From: JALSIF01 sp026981635 [NCBI: bacterium]
GTDB lineage: Bacteria; 4484-113; JALSIF01
Reading direction: 5' to 3'
Length of the DNA stretch: 8,007 nt
Assembly: GCA_026981635.1 (NCBI GenBank)
Contig: JALSIF010000307.1
Coordinates: forward strand, 1 to 8,007
Shown here: one piece after another, positions 1-5,578 of the stretch
Numbering within the stretch: position 1 is the stretch's first letter
How the letters are laid out: every line of letters starts with the position of its first letter
The notes under the pieces: generated by a model
Seen by the model: the letters and a program-made list of their open reading frames with translations, nothing else
Told to the model about the DNA's origin: nothing
The model's database searches: none
Made by a program: the position numbers and the translations under genes

Positions 1-695
1 ATGGCCACCATCAGGGTGAGCTGGCCGCGCACATATTGGCCCATGGCCAGGTTGATGGCATCCAGGGTGCGCTCCACCACCGGCCGATGGGGGGCGGGAA
101 CCATGGAGATGAAGTGGGTGCGGAACTTGTGGTGGTCCTTTAAAAACCAGTAGGCCAGGATGGGGATGAGGATAAGGGCGGCGAAGAAGGAGGCGATGGA
201 GCCGAGCAGGCTTGCCCCCTGGGCGATCACCGTCTGAAGGAGAATGGGAATGTTGAGGTTCCCCAGTTGGGTGCGCAGGAACTCCTCAATGGAGGTGACC
301 AGCTGGGGGTCGCCCAGCTTGTCGGCCCCCCACTGGTTTAGGTCCTGAACCAGGTTCTGGGAGATGTTGGGGAAGCGACTTACCAGTTCCCTGGATTCAC
401 TTACGATGGGGGGAAAGACAACGTAGAGGGCCATCCCCAGGAGGATGAGGAAGACCACCAGCACCAGGGCGCTAAACAGGCCCCGCTTGGTGGGGGACTG
501 CCAGCGGGGCAGGACCACCTCGCAGAGGTTTCTGACCACCGGATCAAGCAGGTAGGCCAGAAGTCCGGCGAAGGCCACCATGACGAAGACGAAGCGGATG
601 TAGTAGATGAGGGCCAAAAGCCCCAGGACCGCCACTACGGTGAGCACCTGGACGGCCAGGCTCACCGTGCGGTTGAGGGCGGGGGGGCGTGCCAT
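1..695 (-). CDS. AI-2E family transporter (PerM/YdiK-like permease), 3' end cut by window edge
   Basis: Translating the minus strand from the ATG at 695 gives 231 codons with no stop before the left edge, so the C-terminus is missing. Hydrophobic segments lie at about residues 11-33, 35-52, 73-97 and 166-184. A long hydrophilic stretch (about 99-150) separates the second pair, which is the usual AI-2E/UPF0118 layout. Near residues 202-231 is the family hallmark, a proline-rich PAPHRP stretch followed by GQYVRGQL. Family members are inner-membrane exporters or antiporters of about 340-380 residues; their substrates differ (autoinducer-2, Na+/H+) and cannot be read from sequence. The start codon overlaps the stop of the sigma gene (TGATG), so translational coupling is likely. 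The GAGGAG upstream is 14 bases away and lies in a hairpin stem. The family call is firm; the function is open. Confidence 0.86.
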   Translation of the reverse strand, partial: MARPPALNRTVSLAVQVLTVVAVLGLLALIYYIRFVFVMVAFAGLLAYLLDPVVRNLCEVVLPRWQSPTKRGLFSALVLVVFLILLGMALYVVFPPIVSESRELVSRFPNISQNLVQDLNQWGADKLGDPQLVTSIEEFLRTQLGNLNIPILLQTVIAQGASLLGSIASFFAALILIPILAYWFLKDHHKFRTHFISMVPAPHRPVVERTLDAINLAMGQYVRGQLTLMVA

Positions 696-1477
696 CAGAG
701 GAGGCCCTGCTCCTCTAGGATCTCCGGGTCTAGCCATGTCCTGAGCTTTTCCAGTACCCTCCGCTGGAGGCGGGAGATGTACATCTGTGATACTCCCAGT
801 ATATCAGCGATCTCCTGCTGGGTGAGGCCATCTTCTATGCGCATGCGCATCACCTTCTCTTCCAGGGGGGAGAGCTGTTTCATGAGCTGGTTAAAGAGCA
901 CTCCCTCTTCCGGAGAGTAAGGGGTACTGCCCAGCACACCGCCGCCGGGGCCCACCGGCCTCGCCTCCAGCTCTTCTACGATGGAGGCTGGGTGGTAGGC
1001 GCTGCCCAGCTCCAGCGCCTCGGCGGTCTCCTCCAGGGAGAGGCCCAGCGCCTCGGAAAGCTCCTGCAGGGTGGGGTCGCGGCCCAGTTCCTGGCCCAGC
1101 TTCTCCCTTTCCTTTAGGACCTTGAGGCAGCGGTTCTTGAGCGAGCGGGGCACCCGCATGGCCCACTCGCAATCGCGGAAGTAGCGCAGGATCTCTCCCT
1201 GGATGGTCTGGTAGGCGTAGGTGGTGAAGCGCACGCCCTTGTCCAGGTCAAAGCGCTGGATGGCCAACCACAGGCCCATCATCCCCACCTGGACGAGATC
1301 GTCCATCTCCACCCCGGCCTGGTGGTACTTCTGGGCAATCTTGTAGACCAGGCGCTCGTACTGGCTGAGGATGCGGTTCAGGTTGCGCTCGGTGGGGTCG
1401 CTGCGGTAGGTCTCAAACAGCTCCCGCTCGGCCTCCGGGGTAAGGGCCTCCGGCTGAGGGGGGTCTGACCTAGTCAT
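695..1477 (-). CDS. RNA polymerase sigma factor, SigB/SigF/SigG subfamily (group 3 sigma-70)
   Basis: A 260-residue alternative sigma factor that directs RNA polymerase to a specific promoter set. Region 2 spans about residues 34-106, with DDLVQVGMMGL (region 2.2) and TYAYQTIQGEILRYFRD (2.3-2.4), the SigB/SigF form rather than the primary-sigma form. Region 3 follows at about 118-165. Region 4 is at about 200-250, with the helix-turn-helix TQQEIADILGVSQMYISRL. Region 1.1 is absent, as expected for group 3. I chose the ATG at 1477; a TTG at 1483 would add only two residues and a stop lies just upstream. No convincing Shine-Dalgarno precedes the ATG; a CATAAT hexamer sits 11 bases before it. 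The RsbW-like gene ends 41 bases upstream, the usual anti-sigma/sigma pairing. It could equally be called SigB or SigF; the sequence does not decide which. Confidence 0.95.
   Translation of the reverse strand: MTRSDPPQPEALTPEAERELFETYRSDPTERNLNRILSQYERLVYKIAQKYHQAGVEMDDLVQVGMMGLWLAIQRFDLDKGVRFTTYAYQTIQGEILRYFRDCEWAMRVPRSLKNRCLKVLKEREKLGQELGRDPTLQELSEALGLSLEETAEALELGSAYHPASIVEELEARPVGPGGGVLGSTPYSPEEGVLFNQLMKQLSPLEEKVMRMRIEDGLTQQEIADILGVSQMYISRLQRRVLEKLRTWLDPEILEEQGLL
697..716 (-). other. Hairpin at the sigma/permease junction
   Basis: Bases 697-703 and 710-716 form a perfect 7-bp inverted repeat (AGAGGAG/CTCCTCT) with a 6-base loop. On the minus-strand mRNA it covers the last codons and the first stop base of the sigma gene, ending two bases before the permease ATG. 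The only purine-rich ribosome-binding candidate (GAGGAG) is in the stem, so the permease would be translated mainly when ribosomes finishing the sigma gene open it. The structure is seen; the regulatory role is inferred. Confidence 0.5.
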
Positions 1478-1490
1478 GGGCAAGGCCCAT
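1476..1490 (-). other. Hairpin covering the sigma-factor start codon
   Basis: Bases 1476-1481 and 1485-1490 form a perfect 6-bp inverted repeat (ATGGGC/GCCCAT) with a 3-base loop. The downstream arm includes the first two bases of the sigma ATG at 1477. In a read-through transcript from the anti-sigma gene the start codon would sit in the stem. In a transcript starting just upstream, the 5' arm would be partly missing. It might instead be a protein-binding palindrome. Confidence 0.4.
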
Positions 1491-1494
1491 TATG
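1489..1494 (-). promoter_or_regulatory. Candidate -10 element for the sigma gene
   Basis: CATAAT matches the TATAAT consensus at 5 of 6 positions and ends 11 bases before the ATG at 1477, in the gap after the anti-sigma gene. Transcription would start about 4-5 bases before the ATG, giving an almost leaderless mRNA. I found no good -35 box at 16-18 bases, so confidence is low. Confidence 0.3.
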
Positions 1495-1518
1495 AGACCC
1501 GACCCCAGGCAGTTGGTT

Positions 1519-1911
1519 TCAGCTCCGGCCGATCTCGGGGCGGGGAAAGCGGATCCTCACCTCGCCCTCCTCCTCAAGGGGCACCACCTCGCCCTCCTCC
1601 ACCAGCCGGTCAAGCACCCGGTAGATGGGGGCGGTGGTGAGGTGGCGGGTCTTGCCCGCCGGATCGGAGAGGGTGACGGTGAGGGAGTTTTGGCCAAGTT
1701 CCCAGTGGATCCTCACATAGCCCACCTGGGGATCAAGCCGGGAGACCAGGGTGAGGAAGGCTTCTCCGATGGCAAGCTTGAGCTCATCAATCTGCTCAAC
1801 GGTATAGCCCAGGCGTCCGGCCAGCCCGCTGACAAAGAGGCGCAAGGCGGTCAGGTACTCGGCCGATACCGGCAGACGGATCTCAATGGTCTCGCTCTTG
1901 GGTCCGCTCAT
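1519..1911 (-). CDS. RsbW/SpoIIAB-like anti-sigma factor, degenerate ATP-binding site
   Basis: A 130-residue protein of the anti-sigma histidine-kinase-like ATPase fold, presumed to bind and hold the sigma factor encoded next. The N-terminal half follows B. subtilis RsbW closely, as remembered: IEIRLPVSAEY, LFVSGLAGRLGYT and IDELKLAIGEA (residues 9-51). The ATPase motifs are eroded. In the N-box, E50 is kept but the Mg-binding Asn is T54. The G1 box reads D83-P-A-G. The ATP lid and GGLGL box are missing, which makes the protein about 30 residues shorter than RsbW. Kinase activity toward an anti-anti-sigma partner is therefore doubtful, and no RsbV/SpoIIAA gene is visible nearby. The ATG at 1911 has a GAGGG ribosome site 8 bases upstream. 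Family and neighbour agree; that it binds the sigma factor is inferred. Confidence 0.85.
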   Translation of the reverse strand: MSGPKSETIEIRLPVSAEYLTALRLFVSGLAGRLGYTVEQIDELKLAIGEAFLTLVSRLDPQVGYVRIHWELGQNSLTVTLSDPAGKTRHLTTAPIYRVLDRLVEEGEVVPLEEEGEVRIRFPRPEIGRS

Positions 1912-1937
1912 GGTTTCATCCCTCGCTCACCGAAACT

Positions 1938-1963
1938 CTACCCAGTGGCAAGGGGGATAAAAC
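1938..1963 (-). promoter_or_regulatory. SigB/SigF-type promoter of the anti-sigma/sigma operon
   Basis: On the minus strand, GTTTTA (1963-1958), a 14-base spacer and GGGTAG (1943-1938) match the SigB-type consensus GTTTAA-N12-14-GGGTAT at 5 of 6 positions in each box. The predicted start near 1931 leaves a leader of about 20 bases, which contains the GAGGG ribosome site of the RsbW-like gene. Operons of this sigma class are often autoregulated, so this is probably a feedback promoter. The motif is seen; recognition by the encoded sigma factor is inferred. Confidence 0.55.
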
Positions 1964-1971
1964 AGGCCGGC

Positions 1972-2721
1972 TCAGAAGCGGCGGTAGAGGATGGAGAGTA
2001 CCCTGCCCAGCACCTCCACCTGGGGCTCCTCAGGGTCGTCGCGCAGGTACCACCAGTTCCACTCCGGGTTGGTGGCCAGGTAGAGGAGGTGGCCGTTTAG
2101 CCTGAGCCTGGCCCTCACCAGGGGGTAGGGCTCGCCAGGGAGGCGGGCCACCACCAGGCTTCCGCTGGCCGGGTCGGGGTCGGGCTCCACCGCCACGATG
2201 TCACCCCGCCTGAGGTGGGGCCTGGCTCCCTGGTCGGAGACCACCAGGGCGCGCTGGTTGGCTGGGCCGGTGGGATCGCGGGGGATGAAGCGGGGAAGAC
2301 CCAGGCGGCGGGCCAGCCCCTCTGGCTCCACCCGGATGATGAGGCGGCGCAGACGCCTGAGGGCTTGCCTGAGGCGCTGGTCCTGAGAGGATTTCTCCTC
2401 TTCGGCCGCGGCGGAGGGCTTCTCTTTGACGAAAGGGGTGAGGGTGGGGGAGTAGGGGAGATCATCGCGGGGCATGAGGGGGGGAAGCTGGCTGGAGAGG
2501 TGGAGGTGGCCGGCTACCCTGAGCCAGTGGGTAGGATCCTGGCCCAGGGCGCGGGCCAGGCGGTCGATCTCCCGGGCGCTGGGCCTCTCCCAGCCTTCCT
2601 CTATGCGCACCAGGCTCTCCAGAGATAGGCCGGCACTGCGGGCCAGCTCCTTCATGCGCAAGCCCTTACTGCGCCGGCTCTGGCGGATCAGATCGGCGAT
2701 GGATCGCTCACCCTTAGGCAT
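1972..2721 (-). CDS. XRE-family regulator with catalytically dead S24/LexA-like C-terminal domain
   Basis: A 249-residue cytoplasmic DNA-binding protein. Residues about 10-60 are an XRE/Cro-type helix-turn-helix (RRSKGLRMKELARSAGLS, then IEEGWERPS). A charged linker of low complexity covers about 100-130. Residues about 155-249 have the S24 peptidase fold: VVSDQGARPHLRRGDIVAVEP, a GSLVVAR strand, NPEW, and the terminal VEVLGRVLSILYR strand. In LexA/CI repressors the motif is G-D-S-M; here it aligns with D163-Q-G-A, so the catalytic Ser is G165. The Lys of the VKR motif aligns with R203. Self-cleavage is not expected, and the domain probably serves dimerisation or ligand sensing. The gene is divergent from nnr across 63 bases and may regulate both. 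No integrase or phage gene is near. The target is unknown. Confidence 0.88.
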   Translation of the reverse strand: MPKGERSIADLIRQSRRSKGLRMKELARSAGLSLESLVRIEEGWERPSAREIDRLARALGQDPTHWLRVAGHLHLSSQLPPLMPRDDLPYSPTLTPFVKEKPSAAAEEEKSSQDQRLRQALRRLRRLIIRVEPEGLARRLGLPRFIPRDPTGPANQRALVVSDQGARPHLRRGDIVAVEPDPDPASGSLVVARLPGEPYPLVRARLRLNGHLLYLATNPEWNWWYLRDDPEEPQVEVLGRVLSILYRRF

Positions 2722-2732
2722 GCTCTGGGAAA

Positions 2733-2738
2733 ACTATA
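2733..2738 (-). promoter_or_regulatory. Candidate -10 element for the XRE regulator
   Basis: TATAGT (5 of 6 to consensus) ends 11 bases before the ATG at 2721. No clear Shine-Dalgarno lies between them (the 11 bases are pyrimidine-rich then CAGAGC). The start of transcription would fall about 4 bases before the ATG. The overlapping GGGTAT resembles a SigB -10, but its only GTTTAA partner is 26 bases away, too far. Just upstream is a small inverted repeat CCAA-TGG-TTGG (2741-2751), a possible operator. Confidence 0.4.
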
Positions 2739-2768
2739 CCCCAATGGTTGGCTAGGCGAGCGGGCGGT

Positions 2769-2774
2769 TAAACT
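2769..2774 (+). promoter_or_regulatory. Weak candidate -10 element for nnr
   Basis: TAAACT ends 10 bases before the ATG at 2785, with TTGGCT (2748-2753) as a poor -35 at a short 15-base spacing. If used, transcription would start about 3-4 bases before the ATG. An AGGAG at 2780-2784 touches the ATG but is 9 bases from a GTG at 2794, so start site and promoter are linked questions. Confidence 0.25.
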
Positions 2775-2784
2775 CAGAAAGGAG

Positions 2785-4413
2785 ATGGCCTATGTGGTGA
2801 CCGCCGAGGGGGCGCGCCGGCTGGACCAGGCTGCCAGCGAGCTCATGAAGGTAAGGAGTGAGCTCCTCATGGACCAGGCGGCGCGAGGCCTGGCCGAGGC
2901 GGTCCTCAGCCGGGCAAGAGAGCTTGCCAGCCGACGCATCGTGGTGGTGGCCGGGCCGGGCAACAACGGGGGGGATGGCATCGCCTGCCTGTGGCACCTG
3001 CTCATCAAGCGCCAGGCAGGAGATGAGGTGCCGCCGCTGGAGCTCATCCTCACCCGCCCGCCAGACAAGGTCAGACTGCCGGGCAAGCTTTTCCTGCGCC
3101 AACTCATGGTCGGCTTTGGTCTGGAGCCGAGGGTAGTGGAGAGCGCCGAATGGCTGGCCAGCCGGCTTTTGGCCGACCAGCCCCTGGTGGTGGATGCGGT
3201 GCTGGGCACCGGGGTGGAACAACCCCTCACCGGCAGGGTGGCTGAGGTGGTGGAGGTGCTCAGTCGGGTGTCGCCCCGGCGGCTTATCGCCTGCGACCTG
3301 CCCAGCGGGCTGGACGCCACCAGCGGGGAGCTGTGGGGGGAGGTGCCCCGGGCGGGGATCACCGTGGCCATGGGCCACTACAAGGCGGGCCACCTGCTGG
3401 GGGAGGGCATTGCCCACTCCGGCCGGCTTAAGTTGGTTCCGCTGGGCTTCATGCCGGTGGAGATGGCACTGGTGGAGCGGGTGCTGGAACCCTCCCAGGT
3501 GGCGGTGGCCTTGGACGGGGCCTTTGTCCGACGCACCCTTCCCCGCCTGACCCTGCCCGCCGACCCCACCCTGCACAAGCACCGCCGGGGCAGGGTGGTG
3601 GTGATTGCCGGCAGCGGCGAGCTGGAGGGGGCGGCGGTGATGGCCGCCCATGCTGCCCTGGCGGCGGGGGCGGGCCTGGTCCGCCTGGCGGTACCTGGGG
3701 GGATCTATGCGGCCGCCCGCTCCCTAGCCCCAGAGGAGATCACCATGCGGACGGTGGGAGAGGGGGCTGAATTTGCCCCCGATGATGCAGGGGAACTGGA
3801 GCAGGACCTGGAGTGGGCCGATGCGGTTGCCCTGGGTCCGGGGCTGGGCAGGTCGGCGGAGGTGAGCGAGTTTGCCCAGCGTGTGCTTGAGGGGCTGGAC
3901 AAGCCGGCGGTGGTGGATGCCGACGGACTGTGGGGGCTTGAGGGGATGCTTCCCTGGGAGGGAGGTGCTGAGCTGGTCATCACCCCCCATCCGGGGGAGA
4001 TGGGCAGGTTGTGCGACCTTATTGGGCTTGACTTTACCGACTTTGAGCTGGACCTGTTCAGCTCCGCCCACCGCTTCGCCGAGCGCTTTGGGGTGGCCCT
4101 GGTCTACAAGCACTACCGCCCCCTGTTGGCGGTGCCCTCGGGGAGGGTAGGCCGGGAGGGGGTCCAGCTGGCCATCGCCCTTCGGGGGGCACCCCAGATG
4201 GCCAGCGCCGGGATGGGGGATGTGCTAACTGGCATCATCGCCACCATGCTTACCCGCGAGGGAAGTCTGCTTGAACGGGTGGGGGCGGCAATCTGCTGGC
4301 ACACCCTGACCGGCGAGCTGGCTGCCCGTCTCCATCCCCAGGGCATTCCCGCCACCCGGGTAGCAAGCATGCTGAGCAGGTCCCTCAGGATGATACTGGG
4401 GCGGGGAGAGTAG
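2785..4413 (+). CDS. nnr: Bifunctional NAD(P)H-hydrate epimerase / ADP- or ATP-dependent NAD(P)H-hydrate dehydratase
   Basis: A cytoplasmic repair enzyme that converts damaged, hydrated NAD(P)H back to NAD(P)H. The N-terminal YjeF_N domain (about 1-225) epimerises R- and S-NAD(P)HX: GPGNNGGDG at 57-65, VDAVLGTG at 136-143 with D137, and DLPSGLDATSG at 171-181. The C-terminal ribokinase-like domain (about 245-540) dehydrates S-NAD(P)HX: HKHRRGRVVVIAGS from 264, GPGLGR at 351-356, DADGLW at 378-383, TPHPGE at 400-405, and AGMGDVLTG at 475-483 with the presumed catalytic D479. At 542 residues it is close to E. coli Nnr (about 515). The usual GNPG before the GD motif reads GAPQ, and the KG motif reads KH (442-443). 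The start may be ATG 2785 or GTG 2794; AGGAG at 2780-2784 suits the GTG better. It stands alone on the plus strand. Confidence 0.97.
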   Translation: MAYVVTAEGARRLDQAASELMKVRSELLMDQAARGLAEAVLSRARELASRRIVVVAGPGNNGGDGIACLWHLLIKRQAGDEVPPLELILTRPPDKVRLPGKLFLRQLMVGFGLEPRVVESAEWLASRLLADQPLVVDAVLGTGVEQPLTGRVAEVVEVLSRVSPRRLIACDLPSGLDATSGELWGEVPRAGITVAMGHYKAGHLLGEGIAHSGRLKLVPLGFMPVEMALVERVLEPSQVAVALDGAFVRRTLPRLTLPADPTLHKHRRGRVVVIAGSGELEGAAVMAAHAALAAGAGLVRLAVPGGIYAAARSLAPEEITMRTVGEGAEFAPDDAGELEQDLEWADAVALGPGLGRSAEVSEFAQRVLEGLDKPAVVDADGLWGLEGMLPWEGGAELVITPHPGEMGRLCDLIGLDFTDFELDLFSSAHRFAERFGVALVYKHYRPLLAVPSGRVGREGVQLAIALRGAPQMASAGMGDVLTGIIATMLTREGSLLERVGAAICWHTLTGELAARLHPQGIPATRVASMLSRSLRMILGRGE

Positions 4414-4429
4414 TCCTCACTCCTCCCGC
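4401..4429. terminator. Stem-loop spanning both stop codons of the convergent nnr and fumarylacetoacetase-like genes
   Basis: Bases 4401-4411 pair with 4419-4429 around a 7-base loop: nine Watson-Crick pairs, one G-T wobble and one A-C mismatch. Read from the other strand, the wobble and mismatch swap places, so both transcripts can fold it equally. The nnr stop (4411-4413) and the hydrolase stop (complement of 4417-4419) both overlap it. There is no T-run on either side, so it is not a classic intrinsic terminator. It may stabilise or mark both 3' ends. Confidence 0.4.
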
Positions 4430-5502
4430 TGGGGCAGTTCCAGGATGATGCCGGCCAGGCGCGATTCGGTCTCAAAGCCGTCCTCACTGGGGGCGGCCTG
4501 GACGGTGTTTACCAGCCGGCCCAGGCGCTCCACCTCCAGCTCCACCACATCCCCCGGCCTAAGCCATTCAAGCCCGCTTCGCTTCTGGCGAAGCTCCAGC
4601 AGGCAGCAGCCGGGAAGGCACCCGGAGCCGATCACGTCGCCCGGGTAGAGGGTGACGTTCTCGCTGGCCCGGGCGATCATCTCGGCGAAGGACCAGTGGA
4701 TGTCGGCCCAGTTGGCCTCGGAAAGCTCCTCGCCGTTAAGCTTTACCCGGGCGGTGAGGTCGTAGCCCTTGCCCCGCTGGCGGTCGTAGAGCTCGTCGGG
4801 GGTGACGATGGCGGGGCCCAGGGTGAGGGCGAAGTCCTTCCCCTTGGCCGGCCCCAGCCCCACCTTCATCTCCCGTCGCTGGAGGTCGCGGGCACTCCAG
4901 TCGTTCATCAGCGAGTAGCCGGCGATGTAGTGGACGGCAAGCTCGGGGGGGATGTTTCTGCCCTGCTTGCCGATGTAGGCGGCGATCTCCAGCTCAAAGT
5001 CAAGCTCGCTTGAGCCGCGGGGGATCTCAATGGCGGCGCCGGGGCCGCTTACCTGCTGATGGTTGGTGAAATAGAAGACGGGGGCCTCGTACCACTCGGG
5101 AACCATCTGGAGGCCGCGGGAAGCGCGGGCGGTTTTAACGTGTTCCTCAAAGGAGTAGAAGTCGCGGACACTTCTCGGATTGGGCAGGGGGGCAAGAAGC
5201 TCGGCCTCCTCCAGGGGATAGAAGATGGGCCGGTCGCGGTAGGCGAGGTGCTGGTCAAAGTGGTCCATCAGCCCATCGATCAGGGCCTCCAGGCCGATGC
5301 GGAAGGCGGTCCCCCGGGCGAGGGTCTCCAAGTGGCTCTGGGGAAAGCGCTCCGGGTCGCCCAGGATCTCCCCCACGCACTCGGGGAAGCGCTCGCGGGC
5401 GAGGAGCTGGCCGTGGTAGAGGTCAATCAGCCAGCCGTCCACCAGGGCGCCGGCGATGGGCTGGGGGGCGTTGCGGTTGGCTTTGAAGGTGACCAGACGC
5501 AT
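4417..5502 (-). CDS. Fumarylacetoacetate hydrolase family protein
   Basis: A 361-residue cytoplasmic hydrolase. The FAH family cleaves fumarylacetoacetate to fumarate and acetoacetate, the last step of tyrosine breakdown. Compared with mouse FAH, the metal and catalytic positions are present: DFYSFEEH (D114, H121), FELEIA (E170, E172), NDWSARD (D201) and GPAKGKDF (K222). The stretch MNDWSARDLQ, then EMKVGLGPAKGKDF and NWADIHWSFAEMIARAS, is typical of the bacterial long form. The usual SGT near the active site reads SGC (C295), and two more cysteines follow (C299, C300). I chose the ATG at 5502 because family members begin MRLVTF; an upstream GTG at 5520 would add six residues. It lies downstream of the HPPD gene on the same strand, which supports fumarylacetoacetase activity. 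A related acylpyruvate hydrolase role cannot be excluded. Confidence 0.92.
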   Translation of the reverse strand: MRLVTFKANRNAPQPIAGALVDGWLIDLYHGQLLARERFPECVGEILGDPERFPQSHLETLARGTAFRIGLEALIDGLMDHFDQHLAYRDRPIFYPLEEAELLAPLPNPRSVRDFYSFEEHVKTARASRGLQMVPEWYEAPVFYFTNHQQVSGPGAAIEIPRGSSELDFELEIAAYIGKQGRNIPPELAVHYIAGYSLMNDWSARDLQRREMKVGLGPAKGKDFALTLGPAIVTPDELYDRQRGKGYDLTARVKLNGEELSEANWADIHWSFAEMIARASENVTLYPGDVIGSGCLPGCCLLELRQKRSGLEWLRPGDVVELEVERLGRLVNTVQAAPSEDGFETESRLAGIILELPQREE

Positions 5503-5538
5503 GGTTGGCAGAGCTCCCACCCCGGCAGGGGCGGGGAA

Positions 5539-5544
5539 ATCTTA
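5539..5544 (-). promoter_or_regulatory. Weak candidate -10 element for the fumarylacetoacetase-like gene
   Basis: TAAGAT on the minus strand, in the 76-base gap after the HPPD stop, is followed by a leader of about 30 bases that can form a small CCCCG/CGGGG stem (5520-5536). No recognisable -35 is present. The gene could equally be read through from the HPPD promoter. Confidence 0.25.
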
Positions 5545-5548
5545 ACCG

Positions 5549-5567
5549 AAAATTGGTCCCCTGGACC
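5549..5567 (-). terminator. Short hairpin plus AATTTT after the HPPD gene
   Basis: On the minus strand, eleven bases after the HPPD stop, GGTCC-AGG-GGACC is a perfect 5-bp stem with a 3-base loop, followed by AATTTT. The stem is short and the T-run has only four, so at best it is a weak or partial terminator that would lower transcription of the downstream hydrolase. Confidence 0.3.
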
Positions 5568-5578
5568 GCCGCTTTTGC

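Noticed and set aside
1470-1490. Six-codon frame (MGLAHD) overlapping the sigma start
   Set aside because: It arises from the inverted repeat, which duplicates an ATG. It has no ribosome site and nothing suggests it is translated.
1908-1919. Three-codon leader frame (Met-Lys-Pro-stop) overlapping the start of the anti-sigma gene
   Set aside because: The ribosome site is spaced for the ATG at 1911, not for the one at 1919. A frame this short is expected by chance.
1492-2100. Plus-strand open frame of about 200 codons opposite the anti-sigma and XRE genes
   Set aside because: It runs antisense across two well-supported genes and their gap, has no recognisable domain, and is the kind of open mirror frame that G+C-rich codon bias produces.
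2736-2773. SigB-type promoter for the XRE regulator (GGGTAT with an upstream GTTTAA)
   Set aside because: Both hexamers are perfect, but the spacer is 26 bases, far beyond the 12-16 typical of this class. TATAGT as an ordinary -10 is simpler.
2752-3651. Minus-strand open frame of about 300 codons opposite nnr
   Set aside because: The sense strand encodes a complete Nnr with all key motifs. The antisense product is rich in His, Gly and Pro with no domain, as expected for a shadow frame.
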